A stretch of 64,000 bases of DNA from Niveispirillum fermenti (GTDB lineage: Bacteria; Pseudomonadota; Alphaproteobacteria; Azospirillales; Azospirillaceae): positions 248,001 through 312,000 of the forward strand of contig NZ_JBLTXA010000005.1 in the NCBI RefSeq assembly GCF_048066175.1. Reading direction: 5' to 3'. The notes under the pieces are model-generated. The model was not told the DNA's origin. It saw nothing but the letters and a program-made list of their open reading frames with translations, and did no database searches. The first letter of the stretch is position 1. The number at the start of each line of letters is the position of its first letter. Shown piece after piece: positions 44,231 through 53,697 of the stretch. Position numbers and translations under genes: made by a program.

Positions 44231-46369
44231 ATGCAGGCTTTTCTTCCCAGCGAGGACCATACGCTGTCGACCAACCGCTTCGTCCGTCATTATGTCGGCG
44301 GCAGCATCGACAAGGAGGTGCCGGTCGATCGGTTGATCATCGATATCGGGGGAGAAGCAGATATCCTGAAGAAGGCGCTGCTGCAGGCCCACAAGGAGCG
44401 GCATGCAAAGGACGAGGTCCTGCAGATCGGCAGCGGAGAGGCCGGCACGGCGGCGTCCGGTGCCGACGCGGCGTCCGGCGCTGCCGCGGATGGTTCCGGC
44501 GCTGCCGATGGGGCCACGGCCGATCAGGACGCACCCAAGGTGCATGTTGTGCAGGAGCATATGCTTCTGCCCTGGAGCGCCTTCCCGCCGCGGCTTGGCC
44601 GGGTTTCAAGCCGTTACGTCAATGACGGCCTGTTCCGGCATCCCGATGAGGGGGATGTGCTGTCCGGGCAGTTGACCGCGCTGAAGGCCCGCCATCCGGC
44701 CAAGAAACATTTCCGCCTGGCGGTCGTGAATGCCTTCGGCACCAATCTTGGCGACTGCATGCTGGGCATGACGGCGATGCGGCACATTGCCGGATATCTG
44801 CGCCGCCACCTGGACAGCGTGACCATCGATCTGCTGCTGGGCGCCAATTCCGGGGCCACCAATTTCGACATTGCCGGACATGAGGACTGGGTCGGCGAGC
44901 AGCACCTGCTGGGGCCGACACTGAATGATTTCGCCCGGTATGATGCCTATTTCGATTTCACGGGGCTGATCGGCCTGCCCCGGATCACCGAGCTTGCCAT
45001 CGGCGACTGGTATCTGTGGTGGAGCGGCCTGGACCCGGCGACGGTACCCGTCCAAGAGAAACGCAACATCATGTATCATTCCTGGCCCGTCTGGCAGGAG
45101 GTGAGCCAGCACCTGCAGGGGATCAAGGGTCGCAAGGTCTTCTTCAACCCCAAGGCCAGTGTGCCGCTGCGCACCTTCCCCGACGAGCAGGCGGCCAAGT
45201 TCGTCAAAAGCCTGCTGAAGGCAGCACCCGAGTTGCATATTGTCGTGGACCGCGAGTTGAAGGTGAGCCACCCGCGCCTGATCGACCTGTCGAAGGAGAT
45301 CAACTCCGCGACCAAGTTCGCGGCCCTGGTGGCCCAGATGGACGGCATGATCAGCGTCGACAGTTTCGCGCTGCACGCCGCCGACGCCGCCTCGGTGCCC
45401 AGTGTCGGGCTGTTCGCGTCCATCGATCCCTACGCTTATCCCTACTATCCGCATCACAAGGGGCTGCTGATCCCCGGCGGGGAAACGCTGCCCGCCTATA
45501 AGCGGTTCAAGATCGATGACGAGCAGGAATGGGCCAAGATGAAGGATGCCTATACCGGCGCCTGGGCCCAACTGAAGGCGGCCGATGTGCTGTCGGTTCT
45601 GCAGGACCGGATGAACGCCCGCAACGGCGTGCCCACCCATAATGGCATCCGGTTCGCCAATACCCCCCACGCCGTGCGTCGCCATGTGGAAACACCGCAG
45701 GGCCGCACGCCGCCGCATGAGAACGTGCCGGAGATCTGGCAGAAGGGGTACAATCGGGTGATGGAGATCGCCCGCACATTGGTGCGTCCCCGCACCAATA
45801 CGATCCTGGTGACACCCGGTTCAGCCCCGCTGGCCGTTCAACTGGCCAACAATGCCGGCCTTGAAGGCCAGTTGCATATTTTCGAGCCGCGCCGCTTGCG
45901 CCGGGAACTGCTATCCCTCGACCTGATGGAGCGGGCATCGCAGGCGCGGGTGCATTGGCACGACACCATTCCCAGCAATGCCGAGCTGTTTGGCATGCCG
46001 CTGGATGACGAACTGTCGGAGACCAGCCCCGCCGCCTGGGGCAATCTGCGGCAGAAGCGGCAGATGGTCGGTGGCAGCATCGACAAGCTGGGGCTGACAC
46101 CGCTGAATGCCATCATCATGGTGGCGCCCATGGCCTTCAAGATGGGGCTGGAAACCGCATTCCAGTCCTTGGAGACGTATCAGCCTGCCATCCTGTGCGG
46201 CCCGATCATGCAACTGGACGAGGTGCGCCAGATGGCGGCAATGCTGCATCCCCGCAAGTACCAATGCTGGATCGAGCAGATGCAGGCCGGCAACGCGCAG
46301 GCGTGCATCATGCTGGCTGTTGCGGCACATGTGAAGGTGCAAGGCCTGAAAAAGGTGCAACTGGACTGA
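44231..46369 (+). CDS. GT9-like glycosyltransferase with degenerate FkbM-like tail
   Basis: 712 residues. The central part (about 145-455) resembles the GT9 heptosyltransferase fold: RLAVVNAFGTNLGDCMLGMT, a KVFFNPKASVPLRTFPDEQA strand-loop, and SVDSFALHAADAASVPSVGL near the donor site. The C-terminal part (about 520-705) looks like an FkbM methyltransferase that has lost its key residues (ILVTPGSAPLAVQLANNAGL, LHIFEPRRLRREL, GGSIDKLGLTPLNAIIMVAP). An Ala/Gly-rich linker lies at about 75-100. ATG 44231 follows AAGAGG by eight bases. It begins the glycosyltransferase group after the S-layer-like gene; glycosylation of that protein or of a surface glycan is inferred. Confidence 0.7.
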   Translation: MQAFLPSEDHTLSTNRFVRHYVGGSIDKEVPVDRLIIDIGGEADILKKALLQAHKERHAKDEVLQIGSGEAGTAASGADAASGAAADGSGAADGATADQDAPKVHVVQEHMLLPWSAFPPRLGRVSSRYVNDGLFRHPDEGDVLSGQLTALKARHPAKKHFRLAVVNAFGTNLGDCMLGMTAMRHIAGYLRRHLDSVTIDLLLGANSGATNFDIAGHEDWVGEQHLLGPTLNDFARYDAYFDFTGLIGLPRITELAIGDWYLWWSGLDPATVPVQEKRNIMYHSWPVWQEVSQHLQGIKGRKVFFNPKASVPLRTFPDEQAAKFVKSLLKAAPELHIVVDRELKVSHPRLIDLSKEINSATKFAALVAQMDGMISVDSFALHAADAASVPSVGLFASIDPYAYPYYPHHKGLLIPGGETLPAYKRFKIDDEQEWAKMKDAYTGAWAQLKAADVLSVLQDRMNARNGVPTHNGIRFANTPHAVRRHVETPQGRTPPHENVPEIWQKGYNRVMEIARTLVRPRTNTILVTPGSAPLAVQLANNAGLEGQLHIFEPRRLRRELLSLDLMERASQARVHWHDTIPSNAELFGMPLDDELSETSPAAWGNLRQKRQMVGGSIDKLGLTPLNAIIMVAPMAFKMGLETAFQSLETYQPAILCGPIMQLDEVRQMAAMLHPRKYQCWIEQMQAGNAQACIMLAVAAHVKVQGLKKVQLD

Positions 46370-46408
46370 CCCGGCGGGCCGATCCCGTCTGACCATGGAG
46401 TTGAGTAC

Positions 46409-46813
46409 ATGTCCGCGAACTGGACCGATATTCCGCAATTGCCCGTCGCCTGGGGCGAGGTCTTCGACAAATGGACCATCCTTGTCATCAAGGAGGAGCG
46501 CATCGGCGATGCCGCGAAAATGCGCAATGTCCAGCGGGAACGGGTGGAGATCGAGAAGGTGATCGGCGACCGCACCCGGTTTCCCGCCGGGCTGGACGGG
46601 CTGGTCGAGGGGCTGCACGCGATCAATGCCGCGCTGTGGGATATCGAGGATGGCAAGCGCCGCTGCGAGCGGGAGAAGCAGTTCGATGACGGCTTCATCC
46701 AGCTGGCCCGCCAAGTCTATATGAAGAATGATGAGCGCGCCCGCCTGAAGAAGGAAATCAACCTTCTGCTGGGCAGCGCCATTGTGGAGGAGAAATCCTA
46801 CAAGCCCTATTGA
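46409..46813 (+). CDS. DUF6165-like small protein
   Basis: 134 residues. Matches from memory a conserved small family of unknown function: VAWGEVFDKWTILVIKEERI, an LWDIEDGKRRCEREKQF motif, and ARQVYMKNDERARLKKEINL ending in GSAIVEEKSYKPY. Soluble, mostly helical, highly charged. Members are commonly found beside glycosyltransferases, as here, but no activity is known to me. ATG 46409 follows a weak GGAGTTG. A hairpin with a T run lies immediately after the stop. Confidence 0.7.
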   Translation: MSANWTDIPQLPVAWGEVFDKWTILVIKEERIGDAAKMRNVQRERVEIEKVIGDRTRFPAGLDGLVEGLHAINAALWDIEDGKRRCEREKQFDDGFIQLARQVYMKNDERARLKKEINLLLGSAIVEEKSYKPY

Positions 46814-46821
46814 TCCGGCCC

Positions 46822-46841
46822 GGCCCGCCGGGCCCTTTTTT
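46822..46841 (+). terminator. Hairpin with T run after DUF6165 gene
   Basis: Arms GGCCC and GGGCC with a GCC loop, followed within two bases by six T. It lies between the DUF6165 stop and the preferred start of the next gene (46864), which supports that start over the overlapping TTG at 46810. Confidence 0.7.
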
Positions 46842-46863
46842 CGTCCCCGTCGGGAGCCGACCC

Positions 46864-48573
46864 GTGCCTGCCAATACCGCAATCCTGTTTCATCCCGAAG
46901 CCTTCGACACGAACAGTCCGACGCTGATGGGCCGGCATGCGGCGGGCGAGGGTTTCCTGAAGGCATGGGCCCGGCATGCAGGGCATGAAAGGCTTTACTG
47001 CTATATCCAGCAGGCTCCCCATGCCGACGCATTCTTGCAGGTAGCAGCAAGCGCCGGCTGGCGGGGCCAGGTGGAGGGGATCGGTTGGGACAACCCGGCC
47101 GCCCTGGCGGGGCCGGGCGGTCTTTTCATACCGGGTCCCGGTCTGGACCGGCAGGCGTGGTTCCGGCATAGCCATGGCCTGTCGCATGCCTATTCGCTGG
47201 TCGGGATCACCCATACGACCGCCTCCGCCATGGCGCTGGACGATATCGGCAGCCTGCTGACCGGACCGGTGGAGGAATGGGACGCCGTCATCTGCACATC
47301 CGAGGCGGTCCGGTCGATGGTGGAACGCACCCTGACGGACCAGTTGAACCATCTGCGCCAGCGGCTGGGTGTCACCGGCACCCCGTCCGCCCCGCGCCTG
47401 CCGCAACTTCCCGTCATCCCGCTGGGCGTGGATTGCGATCAGTTCACCCCCCGGCCCGCCGCCCGTCAGGCCTGGCGGGAACGGTTGGGTATCGCCGCTG
47501 CGGATGTGGCCGTGCTCTTCATGGGCCGCCTCAGCTTCCATGCCAAGGCGCATCCGGTTGCCATGTACAAGGCCATGCAGGCCGCACTGCCGTCGTTGCC
47601 CGCCGGTGCCCGCCTGCACCTGATCGAAGCGGGCTGGTTCGGCAATGATGCGATCCGCGAGGCCTTCGACGCGGCCGCAACCCTGCACTGCCCCAACATC
47701 GTCCGGCATGTGGTGGATGGAAGGCAGGCGGATGCACGGCAGGAGATCTGGCACGCGGCCGACATCTTCTGTTCGCTGTCCGACAATATCCAGGAAACCT
47801 TCGGGCTTACACCCGTGGAGGCCATGGCGGCGGGTCTGGCCTGTGTCGTTTCGGATTGGAACGGTTACAAGGAAACCGTGCGCGACGGCATTGACGGGAT
47901 GCGCATCCCCACCTGGATGCCGCAGGCGGGAATGGGTGCGGATTTCGCGCTGTACCACGCCATGGGTTTCCTGGAGTACGACCTTTATTGTGGTGCTGCC
48001 TGTCAGTTCGTGGCGGTCGATATCGCACGGGCCACCGACGCCTTCCGCGCACTGATCGCCGATCCCGCCCTGCGCCGGCGCATGGGGGAAGCAGGGCGTG
48101 CCCATGCCCGTGCCCGTTTCGACTGGCGGGTCGTGATCCCGGCCTATCAGACGCTGCTGTCCGGTCTGGAAGCACGCCGGACGGCAGCGCGGCAGGCCAG
48201 GGGCGAGGGGCCGCGGCGGGCCGGCACTTGGCCGTTGCGCGCCGACCCTTTCCATGCCTTCGCGCACTATTCCACCCATCATCCCGACGCCGATGTGCGG
48301 GTGGCCCTGGCACCGGACAGCACCACCGCCGATCTGGACGGGCTGCTGTCCGGTGCCATGGTCCGATATGCCGCCCCCCTGTTGCCGAAACGGGCCGACA
48401 TGGCGCATGTGATCGCCACGCTGTCGGCCGCCGGTGGCATGATGACGGTGGCCGGTCTGCTCAACACCGTTCCAGCGGGACGCAAGGGCTTCTTCCTGCG
48501 TTCTCTTCCATTCATGGCCAAGCACGGCCTGTTGCTGTTGGCCCCACCCGACGGGCCGAGGGGACCCGCCTGA
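46864..48573 (+). CDS. GT4-family glycosyltransferase
   Basis: 569-residue GT-B glycosyltransferase. The C-terminal donor domain is recognisable: VAVLFMGRLSFHAKAHPVAM, HLIEAGWFGNDAIREAF, and the ETFGLTPVEAMAAGLACVVS motif whose glutamates contact the nucleotide-sugar. The N-terminal acceptor domain has HSHGLSHAYSLVGITHTTAS and VICTSEAVRSMVERTL. About 110 residues after the GT domain (PFHAFAHYSTHHPDADVRVA onward) are not recognised. The start is GTG 46864 with GGGAG eight bases upstream. It overlaps the next glycosyltransferase by one base (TGATG). Sugar specificity unknown. Confidence 0.85.
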   Translation: MPANTAILFHPEAFDTNSPTLMGRHAAGEGFLKAWARHAGHERLYCYIQQAPHADAFLQVAASAGWRGQVEGIGWDNPAALAGPGGLFIPGPGLDRQAWFRHSHGLSHAYSLVGITHTTASAMALDDIGSLLTGPVEEWDAVICTSEAVRSMVERTLTDQLNHLRQRLGVTGTPSAPRLPQLPVIPLGVDCDQFTPRPAARQAWRERLGIAAADVAVLFMGRLSFHAKAHPVAMYKAMQAALPSLPAGARLHLIEAGWFGNDAIREAFDAAATLHCPNIVRHVVDGRQADARQEIWHAADIFCSLSDNIQETFGLTPVEAMAAGLACVVSDWNGYKETVRDGIDGMRIPTWMPQAGMGADFALYHAMGFLEYDLYCGAACQFVAVDIARATDAFRALIADPALRRRMGEAGRAHARARFDWRVVIPAYQTLLSGLEARRTAARQARGEGPRRAGTWPLRADPFHAFAHYSTHHPDADVRVALAPDSTTADLDGLLSGAMVRYAAPLLPKRADMAHVIATLSAAGGMMTVAGLLNTVPAGRKGFFLRSLPFMAKHGLLLLAPPDGPRGPA

Positions 48574-49784
48574 TGCGCATACTTTTCGTCCACCAGAATT
48601 TCCCGGGACAGTTCAAGCACCTGGTTGCCGCCCTGGTCGATACCGGGCATGAGGTCGTCGCCCTGGCCATTACCGGCCAGAACATGCCCGGTGTCAGACT
48701 TGTCGACTACAAGCCCACCCGCGGCACCACGCCCGGCATGCATCCCTGGGCCGCCGACACGGAGACCAAGGTGATCCGGGGCGAGGCCTGTGCCCTGAAG
48801 GCGCAATGGCTGAAGGAACAGGGCTTCACACCCGATGTGATCGTCGGGCATCCGGGCTGGGGGGAGATGCTGTTCCTGAAGGATATCTGGCCTCGCGTGC
48901 CGCAACTGCATTTCCTGGAATTTCACTACAGCCCGGCCGGCGCCGATGTCGGTTTCGATCCGGAATTTTCCCAGCAGGGCTGGCGGGCACAGGCCCGCAT
49001 CCGGGCCAAGAACGCCGTCGGCCTGCTGTCGCTCAACAGCATGGACGCGGCCTACAGCCCCACCCAATGGCAGAAATCGAGCTATCCCACGCTGTATCAC
49101 GGCAAGATCGATGTCGTGCATGACGGCATCGACACCGATGCGCTGACGCCCAGCCCGCAGGCATCCGGCAAGCTTGGGGACCTGCCGGTCCGCGCCGGGA
49201 TGGAGATTGTCACCTTCGTCAACCGCAACCTGGAACCTTATCGCGGCTATCACAGCTTCATGCGCGCCCTGCCGCGGATGCAGGCCCTGCGGCCGGAGGC
49301 GATCTTCATCGTTGTGGGGGCGGACGGCGTTTCCTATGGTGCTGCCGCGCCGGCAGGCCAGACCTGGAAGAACATCTTCCTGGAGGAGATGGGCGACCGT
49401 ATCGACCGGTCCCGCCTGTTCTTTCTGGGCACTGTGCCCTATACCGCCTTCATCACCATCCTGCGCATGAGCGCCGTCCATCTCTATCTGACCTATCCGT
49501 TCGTACTGAGCTGGTCGATGATGGAGGCCATGAGTTGCGGGGCACTGGTCGTGGGCAGCCGGACGGAGCCCGTGGAAGAGGTTCTGGAGCATGGGCATAA
49601 CGGCCTGCTGGTCGATTTCTTCGATTATGACGGCATCGCCGACACCGTGGCCGAGGGGCTGGCCAACCCCCAGCGGTATCTGCCATTGCGCGCCAACGCC
49701 CGGCAGACCATCATTGACCGCTATGACCTGCGGCGGCATTGTCTGCCGCGCCAGGGCAAGCTGATCGAGAAATTGCTGGCGTGA
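48573..49784 (+). CDS. GT4-family glycosyltransferase
   Basis: 403 residues from ATG 48573, which shares one base with the previous stop. N-terminal domain: MRILFVHQNFPGQFKHLVAA, PDVIVGHPGWGEMLFLKDIW, FHYSPAGADVGFDPEF. Donor domain: KIDVVHDGIDTDALTP, TFVNRNLEPYRGYHSFMRAL, FFLGTVPYTAFITILRMSAV, SWSMMEAMSCGALVVGSRTE. The FPGQFKHL start and the RNLEPYRG motif are typical of a GT4 subgroup found in surface-glycan loci. Translation is likely coupled to the preceding gene. Confidence 0.88.
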   Translation: MRILFVHQNFPGQFKHLVAALVDTGHEVVALAITGQNMPGVRLVDYKPTRGTTPGMHPWAADTETKVIRGEACALKAQWLKEQGFTPDVIVGHPGWGEMLFLKDIWPRVPQLHFLEFHYSPAGADVGFDPEFSQQGWRAQARIRAKNAVGLLSLNSMDAAYSPTQWQKSSYPTLYHGKIDVVHDGIDTDALTPSPQASGKLGDLPVRAGMEIVTFVNRNLEPYRGYHSFMRALPRMQALRPEAIFIVVGADGVSYGAAAPAGQTWKNIFLEEMGDRIDRSRLFFLGTVPYTAFITILRMSAVHLYLTYPFVLSWSMMEAMSCGALVVGSRTEPVEEVLEHGHNGLLVDFFDYDGIADTVAEGLANPQRYLPLRANARQTIIDRYDLRRHCLPRQGKLIEKLLA

Positions 49785-49811
49785 CCGGCTGGTGCGGGTT
49801 TCAGGTGCTGT

Positions 49812-50378
49812 ATGGATTTTTTTGAGGCGACGGCCATCGACATCCGCTTCCTGGTCGAGGAAGACCGGATGCATTTCACCCTGCGCACACCGGAGCAGGC
49901 GATCGACCTGCTGATGACCCGGCGTCTCACCCGGATGATGCTGGGCGGGATCGTCGAATTGCTGATGCGGTCCAATGTCGATATCGCCAATGCGGCCGCC
50001 ACGCATCGCAACGATGTCCTGCTGTTCGAGCATATGTCGGCCGCCACCGCCTGGGAGCGGCAGAGTGCCGCGGCAGGGGCGGTTGCCGGCACGCCGGATA
50101 CCGTCCCGGAACCTGGCCCCGCCGCCCCGTCCGCGATGGCCGGCAGCCCGCGCCTGATCACCAAGATCGACCTGACGGTCAAGGGCGGGGGGCTGAATTT
50201 CGTCTTCCACGACGCCGATGGTCCCCGCAGCACCATCGATCTGGTGCGGGATAAGGCCCATCACCTGCTGTCCTTCCTGCTGGAACGGTCGGTGGAGGCG
50301 CAATGGGACCTGCAGGAGCTTTACTGGCTTCACCGCCGCACCCATATCGTGGTTCCCGACAGGCCGCACCTGTGCTGA
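49812..50378 (+). CDS. Hypothetical protein, 188 residues
   Basis: Not recognised. Two blocks with different character: a helical N-terminal part (about 15-85; HFTLRTPEQAIDLLMTRRLT, MMLGGIVELLMRSN), a Pro/Ala-rich linker (about 88-110), then a beta-rich and helical C-terminal part (LITKIDLTVKGGGLNFVFHD, KAHHLLSFLLERSVEAQWDL). No signal peptide or TM helix. It lies 27 bp after a glycosyltransferase and upstream of the secretion transporter, so a role in modification or export of the large protein is possible but unsupported by motif. Confidence 0.65.
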   Translation: MDFFEATAIDIRFLVEEDRMHFTLRTPEQAIDLLMTRRLTRMMLGGIVELLMRSNVDIANAAATHRNDVLLFEHMSAATAWERQSAAAGAVAGTPDTVPEPGPAAPSAMAGSPRLITKIDLTVKGGGLNFVFHDADGPRSTIDLVRDKAHHLLSFLLERSVEAQWDLQELYWLHRRTHIVVPDRPHLC

Positions 50379-50425
50379 CACCCATGCATGGCGTATGGGG
50401 GAGGGCACGAAAGTGCCGATGGATG

Positions 50426-50440
50426 TCAGTGAGTCACTGA
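50426..50440. promoter_or_regulatory. Odd palindrome upstream of type I secretion genes
   Basis: TCAGTGA-G-TCACTGA, a perfect 15-base dyad about 93 bp before the ABC transporter start; a second dyad, GCCGCGG/CCGCGGC, lies at 50491-50506. Either may be an operator or attenuator. Confidence 0.4.
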
Positions 50441-50532
50441 TGTTGCTCCGCACTATGCGTGGCTGTAAGATAGGATTTGTGTAGCTGTATGCCGCGGACC
50501 CGCGGCGCTACGTTTCAAAGCAGGCGATTGCA

Positions 50533-52299
50533 ATGAAGATAAACATGCCCAACCGTCCGGCTGGCGCCACCTCGCCGTTGCGACAGGCGCTGCAGAAGTC
50601 GGCCCGGGCTTTCGCGTTTGTTGGCGTGTTCAGCTTTTTTGTGAACCTGCTGATGCTGGCGTCCCCCATCTACATGCTTCAGGTCTATGATCGGGTGCTG
50701 ACCTCGCGCAGCGAGGCGACGCTGCTTTATCTCAGCCTGATCATCGCGGGCATGATGCTGGTGATGGCGATCCTGGAGGTCATCCGGTCGCGCGTGCTGG
50801 TCCGTGTTAGCGGGCGGCTGGATCAGGCGCTGGGCGGCCGCGTGTTCGACAGCATCTTCGCCCTGAACCTGCGCAGCCCCGCCGCCAATCGCAGCCAGTC
50901 GCTGCGCGACCTGGACAATCTGCGCCAGTTCATCACCTCGCAGGGACCGTTCGCCTTCTTTGATGCACCCTGGGCGCCGATCTTCATTGCCATCGTCTTC
51001 GTTCTGCATCCGATGCTGGGGCTCGTGGCCCTGGGCGGTGCGGTCATTCTGTTCGTGCTGGCCTATCTTCAGGAAGTGTCGACCAAGAAGCCGCTGTCGG
51101 ATGCCAGCGGTCATGCCATCCGCGCCGCCTCCTTCGCGGAAGCCAGCCTGAAGAACAGCGAAGTGCTGGCGGCCATGGGCATGCTGCCCGCCATCCGCCG
51201 CCGCTGGCGCACCGCGCACAACAAGGCGCTGTACCTGCAGGCCGTCGCCAGCGATTCCGCCGGCACGATCTCGGCCTTCACGAAATTCTTCCGCCTGGCC
51301 ATCCAGTCGGCCATCCTAGGGCTGGGTGCGTTCCTGGCGCTGGAAGGGCAGATCACCCCCGGTGTGATGATCGCCGCGTCCATCATCATGGGCCGTGGTC
51401 TGGCCCCGGTGGAACAGGGTATCGGCTCCTGGAAGCAGTTCATCAACGCCCGCGGGTCCTATGCACGGCTGAATGACCTGCTGATGGCTTTCGGTCAGGA
51501 GACCGAGGCCATGGAACTGCCGCCGCCCAAGGGCAACCTGACGGTCGAGCGCGTGGTGGCCGTGCCACCCGGCGGTACGAACCCGACGATCAAGGGTGTC
51601 AGCTTCGCCCTGGCCGCCGGCGAATCCCTGGCCCTGGTCGGCCCCAGCGCCGCCGGCAAGTCGACGCTGGCCCGGCTGCTGGTGGGCGTGTGGCCGCCGC
51701 ATTCCGGTTCCGTCCGTCTGGACGGGGCCGATGTGTTCGCCTGGAAGCATGAGCAACTGGGCCCCTATATCGGCTATCTGCCGCAGGATGTCGAAATCTT
51801 CGACGGCACGATCAAGGACAATATCGCGCGCTTCGGCGAGGTCGATCCGGCCAAGGTCGTGGATGCCGCACAGTTGGCCGGCGTGCATGACATGATCCTG
51901 CGCCTGCCGCAGGGGTACGACACGCTGATCGGGCCGGGCGGTATCGCCCTGTCCGGCGGCCAGCGTCAGCGCATCGGCCTGGCCCGCGCCGTCTATGGCA
52001 ACCCGCGCTTCCTGGTGCTGGACGAACCCAATTCCAACCTCGATTCCGAGGGGGAGGCGGCGCTGGTCCAGGGGCTGGCCAAGCTGAAGGAGCGTCAGGC
52101 CACGGTGGTGCTGATCTCCCACCGCCCCAGCATCATGAACCATGTCGACAAGATCCTGGTTCTGCGTGACGGCATCGTGGAGATGTTCGGGCCCAAGCAG
52201 GAGGTGCTGAGCCGCCTGACCCGGCCCGTGGCCCAGCCGCAGGTGCAGCAGGCAGCCGCCCCAGGCCAGATCGCCCCCAGCGCCGGCAAGGGCGCCTGA
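50533..52299 (+). CDS. Type I secretion ABC transporter (PrtD/RsaD-like)
   Basis: 588-residue inner-membrane permease-ATPase that drives one-step export of proteins with uncleaved C-terminal signals. The membrane domain (about 25-310) opens with AFAFVGVFSFFVNLLMLASP and YMLQVYDRVLTSRSEATL, typical of the PrtD/RsaD group that lacks a peptidase domain. ATPase: Walker A GPSAAGKST (370-378), signature LSGGQRQR (473-480), Walker B FLVLDEPNSNLD, and the H-loop ISHRPS. It is followed by an HlyD-type partner. The natural substrate is the RTX protein 6 kb upstream. Confidence 0.95.
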   Translation: MKINMPNRPAGATSPLRQALQKSARAFAFVGVFSFFVNLLMLASPIYMLQVYDRVLTSRSEATLLYLSLIIAGMMLVMAILEVIRSRVLVRVSGRLDQALGGRVFDSIFALNLRSPAANRSQSLRDLDNLRQFITSQGPFAFFDAPWAPIFIAIVFVLHPMLGLVALGGAVILFVLAYLQEVSTKKPLSDASGHAIRAASFAEASLKNSEVLAAMGMLPAIRRRWRTAHNKALYLQAVASDSAGTISAFTKFFRLAIQSAILGLGAFLALEGQITPGVMIAASIIMGRGLAPVEQGIGSWKQFINARGSYARLNDLLMAFGQETEAMELPPPKGNLTVERVVAVPPGGTNPTIKGVSFALAAGESLALVGPSAAGKSTLARLLVGVWPPHSGSVRLDGADVFAWKHEQLGPYIGYLPQDVEIFDGTIKDNIARFGEVDPAKVVDAAQLAGVHDMILRLPQGYDTLIGPGGIALSGGQRQRIGLARAVYGNPRFLVLDEPNSNLDSEGEAALVQGLAKLKERQATVVLISHRPSIMNHVDKILVLRDGIVEMFGPKQEVLSRLTRPVAQPQVQQAAAPGQIAPSAGKGA

Positions 52300-52335
52300 C
52301 GCCGGTTGTCCCTTCAGAAGGTGAAAGTCCGTACC

Positions 52336-53697
52336 ATGTTCAATCTTCTCACCAGTCCCAAGGGCAACCTGCCGGCCAAGACGGACGGACAGACGGAGGA
52401 GGGACAGAACGTCGTCCCCACCGACGATACGGCCGTCATCCGCGCGGGGCTTCTGGTCATTGCCATCGCGTTCGGCGGCCTGCTGATCTGGTCGGTATTC
52501 GCGCCGATCGCCAAGGGCGTCGTGGCGCCGGGATCCGTCGTGGTCGACACCAACCGCAAGACCATCCAGCATCTGGAGGGCGGCATCGTCGCCGAGATCC
52601 TGGTGCGTGATGGCGATCAGGTGAAGGCCGGACAGGTGCTGATGCGCCTGGACGAGGTGACGCCCCAGGCCCAGCGCGACGTGCTTTATGGCCAGTACCT
52701 GACGGCCAGGGCCCAGGAGGCGCGCTTCATCGCCGAACGCGAAGGCGCCAAGGCCGTGACCTTCCCCGAGGAACTGACCGGCGAAGGCGTCCATGGCCGC
52801 AATGCCGCCATCCGCGCCACCGAGGAAGAGGTCTTCCGGTCGCGGCGCGAAGCCATGAACGGTCAGCTTTCCATCTATGAACAGCGCATCCGCCAGCTTC
52901 AGGAACAGATGAAGGGCATGGAGGCGCAGGTCGAGGCCAATACCCAGCAGATCACCCTGATCGATGGCGAGCTGGAAGGCCTGCAGCAATTGTTCGAGAA
53001 GGGCTATGCCTCCAAGACCCGGCTGCTCCAGCTTCAGCGCGAGCGGGCCGAACTGGACGGCAACCGCGGCAATTACGTGGCGGAAATCGCCCGGTCGCGC
53101 GTCGCCATGGGCGAGGCGCAGTTGCAGATCCTGCAGATCCGCCGGGCGTTCGAGGAGGATGTGGCCAAGGGCATGCAGGATGCGCGGTCCCGCATCTATG
53201 ATCTCCAGGATCGGTTGACCAGCGCCAACGACGTGCTGAGCCGGCGGGAGGTGCGCGCGCCCGGTGACGGCATCATCGTCAATTCACGGGTCCATACCGT
53301 GGGCGGCGTGGTTCGGGCCGGCGACCCGCTGATGGAACTGGTGCCGATGGAAGATGAGCTGATCATCGAGGCGCATGTCTCACCCATCGATATCGACGTG
53401 GTCAGCGTGGGCATGATGTCGGAGGTCCGTTTCTCCGCCCTGGCCCAGCGCAACATGCCCACGCTGATGGGCACGGTCATGACCGTGGCGGCCGATGTCA
53501 CAACCGACCAGAACGGTGCCCGCTACTATGTCACCCGCGTCCGGGTGGACGAGGATGAAATGGTTAAGCTGGGTGACCAGAAGCTGGTGCCCGGCATGCC
53601 GGCCGACGTGCTGGTCAAGGCGGGCGAGCATTCGGTCGTGGCCTATCTGCTGATGCCGATCGCCGACGGCGTCTTCCGCGCCTTCAAGGAGATGTGA
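52336..53697 (+). CDS. HlyD/PrtE-type membrane fusion protein
   Basis: Periplasmic adaptor linking the ABC transporter to an outer-membrane channel. 453 residues from ATG 52336 (GTG 52321 and TTG 52306 are alternatives). One TM helix (about 38-58; LLVIAIAFGGLLIWSVFAPI), a lipoyl half (VVVDTNRKTIQHLEGGIVAE), a long coiled coil (about 120-295), the second lipoyl half (RREVRAPGDGIIVNSRVHTV) and beta-barrel domains (LVPMEDELIIEAHVSPIDID). The C-terminus has LVPGMPADVLVKAGEHSVVA, typical of the PrtE/HlyD family. No TolC-like gene follows. Confidence 0.93.
   Translation: MFNLLTSPKGNLPAKTDGQTEEGQNVVPTDDTAVIRAGLLVIAIAFGGLLIWSVFAPIAKGVVAPGSVVVDTNRKTIQHLEGGIVAEILVRDGDQVKAGQVLMRLDEVTPQAQRDVLYGQYLTARAQEARFIAEREGAKAVTFPEELTGEGVHGRNAAIRATEEEVFRSRREAMNGQLSIYEQRIRQLQEQMKGMEAQVEANTQQITLIDGELEGLQQLFEKGYASKTRLLQLQRERAELDGNRGNYVAEIARSRVAMGEAQLQILQIRRAFEEDVAKGMQDARSRIYDLQDRLTSANDVLSRREVRAPGDGIIVNSRVHTVGGVVRAGDPLMELVPMEDELIIEAHVSPIDIDVVSVGMMSEVRFSALAQRNMPTLMGTVMTVAADVTTDQNGARYYVTRVRVDEDEMVKLGDQKLVPGMPADVLVKAGEHSVVAYLLMPIADGVFRAFKEM

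Noticed and set aside
46810..46863. TTG start of the first GT4 gene overlapping the DUF6165 stop
   Set aside because: A hairpin with a T run lies within this stretch, and GTG 46864 has a proper ribosome site.
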